Assembly (NCBI GenBank): GCA_036873135.1 | Contig: JAPTYO010000001.1 | Coordinates: 26,465,774 to 26,529,773 of the forward strand | Reading direction: 5' to 3' | Origin: Clarkia xantiana subsp. parviflora | Taxonomy: Eukaryota; Streptophyta; Magnoliopsida; Myrtales; Onagraceae | DNA: 64,000 nt | Shown here: positions 36,012-48,950 of the stretch, piece after piece | Layout of the letters: every line of letters begins with the position of its first letter | How positions within the stretch are numbered: position 1 is the stretch's first letter | Notes under the pieces: generated by a model | What the model was told of the DNA's origin: nothing | The model's database searches: none | Seen by the model: the letters and a program-made list of their open reading frames with translations, nothing else | Program-made: the position numbers and the translations under genes

Positions 36012-38640
36012 AATTCACAAAACTAAATTTAACCAATTACATCTAAATTACCTAATTAAATATATTAAAAAAATAATGACAGAAAAATATAATAAGTAAA
36101 TAATAATAAAAAAAAAAAGGATTTACGTGACCTCCTCCAGAAGACAGCGGCGAGGGCAGGGGCGGCGGCGGTCCGGCCAGACAGACAAAACCGCAGCAGC
36201 GATTCTCCGGGATAGCGGTGATGGCGACGTCGACTCCGGCAGGGACAGACGCAATCCAGCAGCTCCGGCGGATCTGTGTAGCGGTTGGACGACATCGTGG
36301 TCAGGAAGAGCAGCGCCGTGGCCGAGGGTGCAGGGTGGAGCTCCGGACGGCATGGGGCGAACGGCTGTGGTCTGAGGAGAGGTCGCCGGCGTCTGAGATG
36401 GGAGTCACTGGTGGCAGAGGATCCGTGTTGGCGATGTAGAAAGTGGAACCTCCGTCGGCGGTGCCCCTGTTGGCGGTGCCTCCATTGGTAGCGCAGAAAA
36501 TAGAACCTCCGTCGGCGGTGCCCCTGTTGGCGGTGCCTCCATTGGTAGTGCAGAAAGTAAAGCCTCCAGTGGCGTGCGGAAAAAGTAAAGCCTCGGTCTG
36601 CGGTGCCCCTGTTGGCGGTGCCTCCGTTGGCGCTGCAGAAAGTAAAGCCTCGGTCGGCGGTGCCCCTATTGGCGGTGCCTTCGTTGGCGGTGCAGAAAGT
36701 AAAGCCTCCAGTGGCGTGCGGAAAAGTAAAATCTTGATCGATGATGCCTCTAGTGGCGAGCGACAAGAAAAAGCCTCCAGTGGCGTGCAATAAAGTAAAA
36801 CCTTTGGTGATGATTGGTAACATAAGACCTCTACGTCAGACATTACCAACAACCTCTGGTGACGCCTCTAGTGGCGAGTGGTAACGGAAAAACCTCTACG
36901 TCAGACCGTACCGGAAAACCTCTGGTGATATCTCTGATGGCGAAAGACCTCTACGTCAGACTGTACCAGAGAACCTTTGGTGATGCCTCTAGTGGCGAAT
37001 GGTAACGGAAGACCTCTACGTCAGACCGTACCGGAAAACCTCTGGTGATATCTCTGGTGGCGAAAGACCTCTACGTCAGACCGTACCGGAGACCCTTTGG
37101 CGATGCCTCTAGCGGCGTATGTTGGAGAAGAGCCTCTAGTGGCGTCCGTTGGAGAAGTGCCTCTAGTGGCGTGACTTGCGAAGGCTGAATACTAAGGCTT
37201 CGTTCGTTTGGGGTGACTCTCAGAAAGCTGGATAACTTCAGATCCTGATTGTCGGTTGTGACTTGTAGGAACAGACTGTAACAGTCCTACTCATCATTTA
37301 AGTGGTGACTTGCGAGAACAGACTGTAACCGTCCCGTTTCCCGTGAATTTGACCCGTAGGAACAGACTATAACTGTCCTACTCATCCTTGAATGGTGACT
37401 CGCGAGAGCACACTGTAACCGTCCCGCCTGTCATGAAGCTGACTCGCAGGAACAGACTGTAACTATCCTACTCATCCTTGAATGGTGACTTGCGAGAGCA
37501 GACTGCAACCGTCCCGCCTGTCATGAAGTTGACTCGTAGGAACAGACTGTAACAGTCCTACTCATCCTTGGATGGTGACTCGCGAGAACAGACTGTAACC
37601 GTCCCGCTTGCCGTGAAAATGACTTTGGAAGGCGTTGTGTTGCACATGAATGTTTGTCCCTAATTTTTGCCTAACTTGCGCACGGCGCGACAATCTAGCG
37701 GGATCTTTTCTTTTTCTTTTTTTTTTTTTTGTTGAGAATTTCTCTTTTTTCTCTCCTTTTGCCACGGCCGATTGACTGATTTCCGACCGTGCCCCTCGGT
37801 TTTTTATTTTCTCTCCTTTTGCCATGATTGCAATTTCTGAATTTGCAACCATGCCCCTCATTTCCTCATTTTGCCTAGGCCGCGCTTTTGGGTTTTCAAC
37901 CTAGCTGAAGCATTCTTTATTTGGTAGCCGATTAAACGGTGGCTGTGACCCGTACTTTATTTTCCGCCTCGATGCGGGAGTATTTGTAGCCATTTAGAGG
38001 GTGACTGTGACATTTTTCTCACCGTCTTCAATGTTGCGGGAGCTCTTTTGATTGTAGCCATTTGGAGGGTGGTTGTGGCCCTTCATTCCTCGTCTCTGAT
38101 CCGGGAAACACTCTTCGTATGTAACCATTTTGAGGGTGGTTGTGGCCCTTTCACTTAATATCCGCCATCAATGTTCCGGGATCGCTCTTTTGACTGTAGT
38201 CGTTTAGAGGGACGATTGTGACCCTTTCTTTTATTTTCCCATCCTCACCGGGTTCGCGAGATCACTCTTTTTGTGTAGCCATTTTTTTAAGGGTGGCTGT
38301 GGCCCTTTTTATTCCCCTGCCCTCACGGGGTTCGCGGGGTCACTCTTTTATTTGTAGCCGTTTGGAGGGTGGCTGTGGCCCTTTGACCTATTTCCCGCTT
38401 TTGATGTTGCAGGAGCGCTCTTTATATATAGCCATTTGAAGGGTGGCTGTGACCCTTTCATTTGTAGTCGTTTTAGGGACAACTGTGACCCTTTTTATCT
38501 GTAGTTGATTTAGGGACAACTGTGACCTTTTTATTCACCGCTCTCACAAAATATGCATGAGCACTCTCTTTATTTTTATCGGTAGCCAATTAAAGGTCGG
38601 CTGTGACCCTAAGAAAAAGTTTTTGCCTTTTTTTTTTTTT
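36012..38640. repeat. Four successive tandem-repeat arrays
   Basis: After an AT-rich junction and a GC-rich stretch (36120-36420) come four arrays. (1) 36440-36720: about 66-bp units with GGCGGTGCCCCTGTTGGCGG. (2) 36780-37170: about 70-bp units with GACCTCTACGTCAGACCGTA and CCTCTAGTGGCG. (3) 37240-37610: about 90-bp units of two half-repeats, GGAACAGACTGTAACAGTCC and GAGAACAGACTGTAACCGTC. (4) 37920-38610: irregular units with TGTAGCCATTTGGAGGGTGG. They may be parts of the Tat/Ogre-like element begun at 27272. Long frames in array 1 are by-products of the repeat period. Confidence 0.8.
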
Positions 38641-38710
38641 TTGCTTTCTTGCTTCTTTTTTTTTTAAAGAAAATTTAACGAAATAATCAACAATAATTAT
38701 GTACATGCCC

Positions 38711-39118
38711 CTAGTGGTAAATTGAAAAAAAATTCAATTTAAAACATCTTCTTGAGAAGGACTCAGGTGATTGAGTCAAAATATACTGGTCGTGTCGACG
38801 CCCTGGATTAACCCTACGACAATGGATGACATATGCAATGATTTCTAATCTCGGATTCTCGAGTGCCCCAACTATTGCCCAATCTCGTCTGGGGCCTACT
38901 GGGTTAGGCTCGTCGCATGCAGGATGAATGGCCTGGTTAATGAACACACATGGATGACGTGGAGTAATCCGTATTTGGGCACAGATATTGCGCGAGACAA
39001 ATTCGGCAACTGACACAAGAATGGTTGGCGAGCAAAGGGCCGTGCACGAGATGTGCTCTTCAGAGGCTTTTATTTGGATGATTATCCGAGCTGCACAATG
39101 AGTAAGGAAAAAAATCAA
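38711..39118 (-). other. Unrecognised open frame (135 codons)
   Basis: An open frame containing CAQIRITPRHPCVFINQ and PRRDWAIVGALENPRLEI, without a domain I recognise. It lies in the presumed Tat/Ogre-like remnant. It could be part of an element's extra frame or chance. Confidence 0.25.
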
Positions 39119-39800
39119 ATTTCGGGGAGAAGATGATCACAACTTCTCTTACTTGGGTGTTGGATATTTTTATAGTGAGCAATGTGCTCGCTATGCGACT
39201 GGACCTGCTGAATGTCCTGATTTGTCTGCTTCATCTAGGAAACACAACTTGTATATGAACACTTGCCGGAAATTAAATGCCCCTGGACCTCTGATGGAAG
39301 GCACCAACAATAATGTTTTCTTTGCTTGACATCTAAAATGTTCATGGATCAGCACATTGAATCTTCACGAGACTCTCGATGATCTCTTGATATTTTCCCA
39401 TCTTTGGACATTTCCGACCTCAATGGGAGGTGCCCCTTGTTTACCACTGACCGCTTTAAACCTTACCGTAAAATGGATGTACGGCTTAGTTCGGGGACGT
39501 GAATGAATTCCACACATGGTGGGTGGAATTTTGACATGTAAGTTCTTTGGAGCAGTCACATTTCACGTGGTTGCGACCTCGGTTGAAATGGTCGTCTGAT
39601 CTGCCAAAAGAGTAGGGACAGTTAAATCTCAAAGAAAAATCAAGTACAATTCATCGTACCTGAGCGTCGGATATCCTGAGTGTGCAATTTGTCCTTCGTG
39701 CAACTGGATGACTGCATTTTTTTTTTTTTTGCTGCATTTGGCCGACACTACTTGTATGTACAAAATACCTATCCAAGGGTACCTGAAAAAGACCAGACAC
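39119..39800. other. Stretch without recognised genes
   Basis: Only short frames. Probably still part of the Tat/Ogre-like remnant. Confidence 0.3.
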
Positions 39801-41037
39801 GAAAGTTAGTTTAAAGAATCAAATGAGTCATGCATGATTTTTCGGAAAACTTCTAAAGTCATTCATTTCATAATTTTGATTACATTTCAGAAAGAATCAA
39901 AATTTATGATCTAAGGTGTTTTGCACTAGCTTGGAGTTTACTGACTTCGCTGAGTGCACTATCTGGCTCGAACGCAGGACAGATGCTCAAAACAAGGTTT
40001 CTCAAAAAGGTTTTCTTGTCTTTTGTTTAAACTCGAATAGTCGCACTCAACTGCACAGTTAAACTATTTTCTCAAAAAATAGAATCAAATCTCTCTTTTT
40101 TAAAACGCTAGCTTATGCGAATGTTGAGACGATCTTGTCGAAAAAGTGCAATACACCTTGGATAAAAACGAATGACACTCTGAGTTTTTTTAATGCTCAT
40201 GCATGCTCGAAAGTTAAAGTTCTACTGATAAGAAACTTACAACTTACAACCGGTTTACCTGAATGACACATATGGAATGTATGTACAAAATGAAAAATCC
40301 AGGTAAATTTTTTTTATAAAAACAAATGCAAATGCAATGCATGTTTTGAATTAGAAGCTCAACAACTAAGAGAAGATTTACAATCTATCAAAAAAGAATC
40401 GTTTTTCCTAAAACAATGCCTATGAGATGTACATGAGGTGAAAATTGTACAGTTGAGAAAATTTACAAGCTATTTGATTTTTTGTTTTTTTATGAGGGAA
40501 TAAAAAAAAAATCAATGCATCCTAGTTGCCCAAAACTAAAAAAAAAATCAAGTGAAATTTTTTTTTTTAAATACAAGATGCAAACTAAAAAATGAAAGTT
40601 CTACAACTAAGAAAAATTACAATTTACCTGAAAGGTTTTTTTCGAAAATAATGCACATGAGATGCATATCTTTTTAAAAAAAAATCAGGTAAAAGGTTTT
40701 TTAAACAAAGAGCCCTAAAACTAAGAGGGCTTACGATTTATCTAAAAAGTGTTTTTAAATTAACACATACTGGATGCATTATTTAAAATAAAACAATTTA
40801 GGTAAAAAGTTTTTGAAATGATGCATATGGAATGCACGTTCGAAATTAGAAGCTCTAATAGCTAAAGGGGAATTAAAATTTCCAAAAAATGTTTTTTTAC
40901 ATGCGCGACGCGGTAACCGAAATCACAACTTACCTGAATAGTTTTTTTAAGAAAAAAAATAATGCGTATGAAACGCAAGTTTGAAATAAAAAAAATTCAG
41001 GTAAGAGGTTTTTTTAAAAAAAAACAATGCATACAAA
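39800..41037. repeat. Degenerate poly(A)/poly(T)-rich repeat zone
   Basis: Repeated blocks of the type TTACCTGAA, a T or A run, AATGCATATGGAATGCA and AATTAGAAGCTC recur about every 130-160 bp with heavy decay. No coding potential. Confidence 0.6.
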
Positions 41038-42600
41038 ATGCGTTCAAACATTGGACATATGACCAACCCCTTGGGATTTTATAGAAGTCCGAGTATTTCG
41101 TACCCAACCCCACAATAGTAATCTGGGACATCAAATTCGGATTACTAAATTCAAATATCGATTCGATTTACTGATTTCAGTAACTAAGTTTAATCATTTC
41201 AGTTACAAAAATAAAATAACTAATTTTTTTCCAGTTAGACAGAAATAAACACGGACACGGTTAATTTCGGTTTTAACAAAACCAGACCCACACGGGGCTA
41301 ACTCCCGTGTTCAAACGTCACGACGGACATACGTGCCAAAGTTCAGGGTTGTGCAATCGATACGTTGATTCACACTTACATACATGTCAAATGTAATTAT
41401 CAGTGTTTAGACATGGAAATAAAATTTTCATAAACACGAAATCGGCTTTAATATTTCTTAATCTCATTTTCAACAATGGATTCACGGCCCCATAAGCCTC
41501 TACGGTTAAAGTGGATCTAGTGATCAAAGTCACCTTACGAACATATCAATTTCGTATGCCTTAACAGGCTCAACAACCTTGACCACCTCGATCGGTCATA
41601 GTAGTCTCAACGACTTAGAGACCTCAAAGGTCCTGATAGCCTCAACAACTTCGACGACTTTACCAGTCTCGTCGGCCTTATAAATGGCATTAGCGATTTT
41701 ATCAGTCACATGTGATCTCTACTTGAGCATGTTCACATTTCTCAACGCCATTTAATAACTTAGAGAATAAATAATTATATTCTTCAAAAAATTGAATCTC
41801 AAAATTCAATTAAGCACCCTCTTGTTAAACCAACAAATAAGTTGCCTTAATATTGTTGGAAATATTGATGGTAAGTATGCAAAGTTACAAATTTCGAGGA
41901 CCAAAATGCAATATTCTAAAATTCAAGGACTAAAGTCAAATTTCGGTTACTTACAAGTAGTTACTCCAATTATCATGTAAGAAATATGCTAGTCCGAAAT
42001 TGTACGTAAAATCGACACGAAAGCGAATACATATTTTTTATACTGAGGCCAATGCGGATCACAGTCTCCTTAAGGCAATTTCGTCAAACCTCACCCTCAG
42101 GTTGTACACGAGGTTTAATCACGGGTCAATCACATCCTAGGATTCAACAGTGTCGTCATCGAATCAAATCCAGCATGGAATTCGTTCAACCGAACTGAAC
42201 AAATAACTGAACTCAAACAAAGAACAGGAAAGCCGAAGACAACGGCTAGAGATAAAATAAGTAGAAATGTCGAACACGACATAAGTCGAAATCAACCTAG
42301 GAAGAACTCTGCAATTCGTAAACACGAAGAAAAAATGAGGAGAATATAAATTGGATCTCAAGATTATGGGTTCCGAAAAAATTTGAATACTCAACCAAAA
42401 AAGAATAGATTCTATTTCTCATAGTGCATTGGAGGAGAAGAGTATGTTCACTTATATAGAAAAAGAATAGAGAGGATTTTGTGAAACTGCTCAATGTGGT
42501 ACAAAATAAACATGCATTACCATTCACTAAAAAATAAACTATCAATATGGGCTCTAATCTCTTTTAGGCTCAACAAAGTAGTCCAAATATTGTTTTTAAA
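41038..42600 (-). mobile_element. Truncated old copy of the 13.6-kb copia family
   Basis: From GCGTTCAAACATTGGAC onward the sequence follows 18446-20030 in the same order, including ACCAGACCCACACGG and GGTCATAGTAGTCTCAACGA. The LTR-like part starts at about 41864 (TGTTGGAAATATTGATGG). Many substitutions and indels separate it from the young element, and the distal LTR end has decayed. It represents the 5' LTR and adjoining leader only. Confidence 0.82.
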
Positions 42601-43137
42601 AACTAGCTCATGTCTAACAGTTATTTGACTTAGGTTTAACTGGTCGTCATATTAACTACATAGGCTACATATCAGTTCATGTATGGATTGATCAAATAAT
42701 TGATATGATCGAAAATAAATAGAAAACTTCAAACATTTACGTAGTCGGATGACTAGGTTACCATCCTCGTACCTTTTTCTTTCGGCTTCTTCTTTTTTTT
42801 TTTTTTTCATGCAGATATCCCTTCAGGCTTCAACACAACATTGCCATCGAAAGGATCTGTTTCTGGATTTATTTCTGTATATGTATGGGCTTCGACCACT
42901 GGGTATGTTAGAAGTTAGAACCCAATTAATGTGTCCTTGGGCTAGATTGGGCCTAGGCGGAAACTTAACTAGGGCCCTTAACAGGATCTCATCTCCTACA
43001 TGATAATATTCAGTATTTTGTTTCTTCCGAAATAAGGAAACTAATATTGGCAAAAAAAAAAAATAAGGAAAACAATAATAAGATATATGCATACATATAT
43101 AGGAAAATGGGCGACAGCTAGTGGCGAATTTAGGGGT
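42601..43137. other. Spacer without recognised genes
   Basis: AT-rich, with a T run at about 42791-42808. No domain-bearing frame. Confidence 0.3.
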
Positions 43138-43148
43138 GTTCCAAACGG

Positions 43149-43326
43149 GCAATTCTTGTGTAGGCTTGGTGTTTACACCAAACCAATACAATTAGGACAA
43201 GTGTCCCACTATTTTTTAAGCTTTTTCTAAAACCCTAAGGATGAACCCTAGAATGGTGGGAGCAAAAGACACTTGTCACTATTAGATTGGTTTGGTGTAA
43301 ACACCAAGCTTACACAAGAATTTTCC
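43149..43326. mobile_element. Short TIR element (MULE-like MITE), about 178 bp
   Basis: Arms AATTCTTGTGTAGGCTTGGT...ACACCAAACCAAT and ATTGGTTTGGTGT...CACAAGAATT are inverted copies. GTTCCAAACGG occurs on both sides (43138-43148, 43327-43337), so the target duplication is 9-11 bp. No coding capacity. Confidence 0.85.
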
Positions 43327-43487
43327 GTTCCAAACGGTGTTGATACACACTTGACTTATGATTCTTTTTTAACTAAATATACGAGAAATTATTAGATGGA
43401 ACCAGTCCGCCACATCGGTGTATAAATCAACCAATAAGAAAGAGATTTGTTATATATGCATTAAAAATAAATAATTTTAATGATCAC

Positions 43488-44248
43488 TGATGGGTTCCGA
43501 TGTAATCGTTAGCCCCGTTAACAGCCAATGGACGACGAGTAGGTCCAGTGGGCCTCGTGAAAAGCCTGGAAGGCCCAGAGGCCCAGTATGAGGGGTCCAG
43601 ACTCTAGTAGTCCCGATGTATGAAGCTGAATGCTCCCGACAAGAAGCCTCTGAGTAGGCCCCGATATGCCTTAGTAAAGGCCCCGATAATAAAGCCCCGC
43701 AGAGGCTGGACCTGTCCCGTAGAGACTGAAGGTCCTGGGTGGTGATCTAGAATGAGACAACTCTGGAGTCTCCAACAGGAGTCGAGACTTGTGATCAGAG
43801 GATAAAGACCGAGAAACTCGCCTACTAGATAGAGTAATGGGAGACGGATAGAGATAAAGATAAATCCCCCGAGATACGCAGGGCGTGCCCGAGATACGCG
43901 GAGTAAGGGTAAGATACGCGGAGCGTGGGACGAGATATACGGAATCCCGACCGAGATATGCGGAATCGTGGCAAGATACACGGAATCATGGGTAAAACTG
44001 CCAGGCGCAGTAACAGGTAACTGAGGAACTTCCCCTCCTATATAAAGGAGGAAGTTACCTCAGAAAACCATCATCTAATACGGACTTAGACTTTTTGCTT
44101 ATCACCCCATTGATCACATACTCATTTAAGCATCGGAGAGGGATTCTGGGTCACCACCCAGGTCATCCCCTATTGCAGGATTACGCGGAGCCCATGAGTC
44201 CAAAGCTTTCCGTCAAGGACGTAACGGAGCTTCGTCCGTGATCCAACA
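43488..44248 (+). repeat. 5' LTR of the Tat element
   Basis: TATATAAA at 44039-44046 sits inside the palindrome CCTCCTATATAAAGGAGG, the likely promoter. About 43871-43990 holds six short direct repeats of the type GAGATACGCGGA. Confidence 0.95.
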
Positions 44249-44266
44249 TTGGCGCCGTCTGTGGGA
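44249..44266 (+). promoter_or_regulatory. Primer-binding site of the Tat element
   Basis: TTGGCGCCGTCTGTGGGA directly follows the 5' LTR. The first twelve bases recur next to the 5' LTR of the non-autonomous gypsy. The priming tRNA was not identified. Confidence 0.75.
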
Positions 44267-44302
44267 ATCTTACGAAAAGTCAAGATAGCTTCTACCAGAT
44301 CA

Positions 44303-46245
44303 ATGGCCGGTGGTGGCAAGAAGAAGCAAGTTCAGGCTGGCAGTTCTCGTCCCGCAGGAACTGTGAATTCCCCGTTGCCGGAACGTGTTGCTGAACAAGG
44401 TGAGAACCCTGCTCTTTCCCAGACAGGGGGGCAGGGTGATGGCTATGAGGTCTCAGTCCGAGACACAGAGAGGAACAGGCAGGATGTCCCGCGTAGGGAG
44501 GAAGATGAGGCTCCCCCGAACCCGGTGGGCCATGGAGGAGAAGGAGTCCCGCGAAGGGAGGAAGGGTCGTCTTCGAACTCGGAGTTGGCCAAGGCAGTAG
44601 CAGATGCTATGCCCATGTTCTTGGCTGCCATGGAGGCCTTGCTGGACAAAAGAGAGGCCGCCAGGAGGGCGGAGGAGTTGCATCCGCGAGAAGAATTACC
44701 ACCACCCCCGCCGAGGGTGGACCCAGAGGAACAGGAGGTTCCGCCCAGGAGTAAGGGTAAGGAACCAGCACACCTGGAGAAGTTCGTGGTCGACGGCCCA
44801 GGACCAGTGCAAAATAGGACTATTCCCCTGAATGGCCCCATCACCCCCGATCAGGTGGTGAAAATCGTTAGCATCTGCATGGGTGATCAGAAGCAGATGA
44901 CATCGGAGCTGAGGGATCGATCCAGTCATCCTTTCGTTCCGCGGCTGATAGATACCGTAGCCCCGCCCGGGCTAGGTATTCCGACTATTTAGGAGTACGA
45001 TGGTGAAGGGGACCCAGTCCGCCATGTTCAGAGGCATGTCCAGGCCTGTATGGGTAGGACCTCAAACGATGACCTCATATGCTCATTGTTCCCGATAACC
45101 CTGGGAGAAAGGGCCATGACTTGGTTTTTCAGCCTCCCGCCAGGATGCATTACGTGCTGGGCGGACATGCACGATCGGTTTATCAAGCAGTATCAAGGAA
45201 GGAGGCGTCTTCTGAAGAGTGTGAGGTCCTTGACCCAGGTGGTGCAGAGACCCGATGAATCGTTGGCATACTACTACCAACGGTTCACTGCTAGTGCTGC
45301 GGAGATTGATGAAGAAATCTCGGAGGGAGAGACCATTCGTACTTTCCTGCGGAACTTGAGCGCCCCATACGGCTCTGACCTGATGCACAGCGTAGCCGCG
45401 AAGGCTGTGTGGAGTATGGAGGCCCTGCAAGCGAGGGTGAAACAGCAAATCGACGTCCAGGAGTCGAAGATTGCTGCCGGAGAGCTCGATCCCCCGAAAT
45501 CGGGGAGAGGAAAGCCATCGTCCAAGCTGTCGGATGATCGCAAAGGGAGCGACAAGTCGGAAGGAAGTAGGAACCGTGGTCGTCCCGATAAAAGAGAAGA
45601 CAAGCGTCATCCGAGGAAGGACAACCGAGAAGGTCGGGCCGTTCCCATCAATAGCTCGATGACCTCTGTGTTAGCTGTGATGGACAGACAGGGTCTCGCC
45701 CGATACTCCCCGAGGAAAGAAGGCGAATTCCTAGGAGGCCGCCCTGACCATTACTGTCGCTACCATCGAGCCAATGGCCACGACACCGAAAACTGTCGGG
45801 AGTTGAAGAAGGAAATTGAGAAGCTGATCCAGAAGGGGAAGCTAAAAGAATTCGTCGGAAGGGGGCGGTGCCGATCCCGTTCCAGAAGTCGGTCACGATC
45901 CCGTTCCAAGTCCCGCGACCGATCCCCGAAGAAGAAGAAGATTGAGCAAGAAGCTTCAGGTTCAGGTGCCCGTAAGGAGAGGCGCGGAACTATCAACGTC
46001 ATCCACGGAGGGATGGCGGCGGGAGGTGATACCTCTGCTTCTAGGGAGAACCACGCTTCCCGCATATCTGCCGCGGTGGTGCTAGGCAAAAGGTCCCGGT
46101 CGTGGACCCTGAAGGAGGAAATGGTAATTTCTTTCTCGGCGGAGGATCTAGTAGGCGTGGAGAGCCCTCACGATGACGCCTTGGTCGTGACCCTGGACGT
46201 AGACGGATTCGAGATGAAGCGGATCCTGATAGACGGAGGGAGTTT
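44303..46245 (+). pseudogene. Tat gag and protease start, with one stop codon
   Basis: Likely start MAGGGKKKQVQ at 44303. An in-frame TAG (44990-44992) interrupts just before EYDGEGDPVRHV, the start of the capsid-like domain. The same frame continues with ERAMTWFFSLPPG and DESLAYYYQRFT (about 45115-45290), a CHHC knuckle (YCRYHRANGHDTENC, 45754-45798), an Arg-Ser repeat tract (45870-45920) and the protease start (ALVVTLDVDGF, ILIDGGS, to 46242). Gag would package element RNA. DGGS in place of the D-T/S-G of other proteases is usual in this lineage. A one-base shift in the T run 46243-46248 throws the protease out of frame. Confidence 0.9.
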
Positions 46246-48950
46246 TTTCCGATATTCTTTTCATGGATGCTCTGGAAGCCATGGGAAAGACGAAGAAGGA
46301 CCTCACACAGGTGGACTTCCCGATGGTGGGATTCTCTGGTTCCACCTCTTACCCGCTGGGAATGATTACCTTACCGGTGGAGTTTGGTAGTGGCTGGAAG
46401 ATGGAGAAGCGAAACGTAGATTTCGTTGTCGTGGAGTCTGCGGGGGCATACAACGCTATTATCGGGAGGACCACTATCAACCCTCTCATGGCAGTCGCCT
46501 CGACGGTCCACCAGAAGATGAAGTTCCCGACTGACAATGGGGTCGGAGAGGTCAAGGGTGACCAAGTGGCATCGCGGAAATGCTACGTTAACGCCACCCG
46601 ACGGAGAAGGAGGGAGGCCATGACTGTCCTTCAGACTGACGCCGATCCTCGAGAGGAGTACAGGCGTCCCGCCCCCATGGAGGATCTGAAGGAGGTTGAG
46701 ATCGATGGGCCTCAGAGGAAGGTGAAGATCGGGTCTGCTTTGTCGGAGGGAAGAGCCAAAGAGTTGATCGAGCTCCTAAAGGAGTTTAAGGAGCTGTTTT
46801 CCTGGTCCCCGAGTGATATGCCAGGAATAAGCCCCGACGTGATAGTGCACGAGCTGAAGATAGACCCCGCGATCAAGCCTATCGCGCAGAGAAGGCGTCC
46901 GATGGGCGCGGACAAGAGGATCGCGATTCAGCAAGAGGTGGGCAGACTGCTCGATGCTGGATTCATCAAGGAGCTCCGATTCCAGACTTGGGTGGCTAAC
47001 CCAGTCCTGGTGCGAAAGAGTAACGGGAAGTGGCGGATGTGTGTCGATTTCCGTGACTTGAACAAGGCTTGCCCGAAGGATTGCTACCCGCTCCCGAGGA
47101 TTGATCAGTTAGTGGATGCCACATCGGGACATGAGCTGCTGAGCTTCATGGATGCCTATTCCGGGTACAACCAGATCAAGATGGCAAAGGAGGATGCCCC
47201 CCATACGGCTTTCTATGCCGACGGTGATGTCTACCATTACGACGTGATGCCCTTCGGATTGATCAATGCCGGAGCAACTTACCAGCGGATGGTGAACAAG
47301 TTGTTTGGAGACATGTTGGGGAAAACCATGGAGGCGTATGTGGATGACATGCTGGTGAAGTCCCGACAGGCAGGAGACCATGTCCAGAACTTGGCGGCGG
47401 CGTTTGAGCGGATGAAGTTCCATCAGGTTCGGCTGAACCCCGACAAATGTGCTTTCGGAGTAAACTCGGGCAAGTTCCTAGGGTTCATGGTGAGCCAGAG
47501 AGGAATCGAGGTGAATCCCGAGAAGCTGCGAGCAATCGAGGAGATGCAGTCCCCGAAGACTCATCGGGAGGTTCAGGTGCTGAATGGCCGGTTGGCCGCG
47601 ATGAATCGCTTCCTATCCAAGAAGAGTGACCGAGCCATGCCATTTTTTGATGTGCTGAGGGCCCACAAGAAGTTCGAATGGACCGACAAGTGCGAGGAGG
47701 CTTTCCAGGCACTCAAGCAGCACCTCCGTACCCTTCCGCCGTTGGCGAAACCAGTTCCAGGCGAGCCGCTTTATCTCTATTTGGCTGTTTCTGCTGTGGC
47801 TGTTAGTTCTGTTTTGATTAAAATTGTCAAGGGAAACCAAGTGCCTATCTATTATGTAAGCAAGGCGTTTGCCAAGTCTGAAATAAACTATCCCGCTATT
47901 GAGAAGTATCTCTTCGCGTTGATTATTGCCGCTCGAAAGCTACGACCTTGCTTCCATGCCCATGAAGTCACGGTATTGACTAATCAGCCCCTGAAGCACT
48001 TTTTGAACCGACCGGAGGCGTCGGGGAGACTGGTGAAATGGGCCATCGAACTGACGGAGTTTCGTATTCATTTCGCTCCGAGAACCGGTATTAAGGGCCA
48101 GGCATTGGCAGATTTTATAGCTGAGTCTACGGCACCCGATCTGGAAGTAACGGGTCCCGCAGAGGGGGCAACCATGGAGGAAGTCCCGGCAACAGAACAA
48201 CAGCCAGAACAGCCAAATGAGGAGAATACTTGGGAGATGTACACTGATGGTTCATCGAGTGTAGAAGGCTCGGGGGCAGGATTCATATTAATACCGCCCG
48301 GCGGAGGCGAGCCCCTACGATATGCCTTGGCGTTGACGTTCAAAGCCACCAACAATGAAGCGGAATACGAGGCTCTCATCACGGGCCTCAAGATTGCCAA
48401 GGGTACGGGGGTCGATCATTTAAAAGTGAAGTGCGATGCCAGCTTGGTTGTAAATCAAGTCCAGGAGAATTATGAAGCCAGGAGCCCGACAATGAAGAAG
48501 TATTTGCACGAGGTGCAGACTTTGAAGGGAAGCTTCAAAAGCTTCGATATCGAGGCGATCCCGAGGGAAGAAAACGCGGAAGCAGATGCCTTAAGCAAGT
48601 TTGCTTTGGGAGTTGTCCCCGAGGAGAATCGGAAGGTGAATTTCCTAGAGAAGGTGATTATCTCGAACATAGATCCAGCGGAGATCTGCGCTATTGAGAC
48701 AGGATCGGAAGAAGAGGAGAAGCCCACTTGGATGACCCCGATGGTCACATATCTGACTACGGGGACACTCCCCGATGACAAGGTGGCAGCTGTCAGGTTG
48801 CGGCGGATTGCAGACAACTACGCGATGGTGGACAACCAGTTATACAAAAAAGGGTACGTAAAGCCTTTCTTAAAATGCGTAGCGGAACCTGACACGAATC
48901 GGATCCTAAGGGAGCTACACGAGGGAGTCGCGGCCTGTCATGAAGGGGCC
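46246..48950 (+). pseudogene. Tat pol: protease end, RT, RNase H, second RNase H
   Basis: After the frameshift the frame resumes at FMDALEAMG (46263) and stays open for 896 codons. Counting from there: protease flap region 1-100; RT about 230-400 with CVDFRDLNKACPKD (259), MDAYSGYNQI and the catalytic YVDD (358); RNase H about 480-610 with LTNQPLKHFL; second, archaeal-type RNase H about 655-790 with YTDGSS, NNEAEYEAL, CDASLVVNQ and ENAEADALSK, so its acidic residues are kept. The frame ends at a TGA (48951-48953) inside the integrase zinc finger. RT itself appears intact. Confidence 0.93.

Noticed and set aside
36065..36852. Long minus-strand frames (up to 252 codons) with GGTANRGTADG-type repeats
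   Set aside because: They lie in a GC-rich tandem array whose period is a multiple of three, which keeps several frames open on both strands. No domain is present.
43604..43981. 125-codon minus-strand frame found also at 51873-52250
   Set aside because: It is LTR sequence of the Tat element, duplicated with the LTR and lacking any domain.
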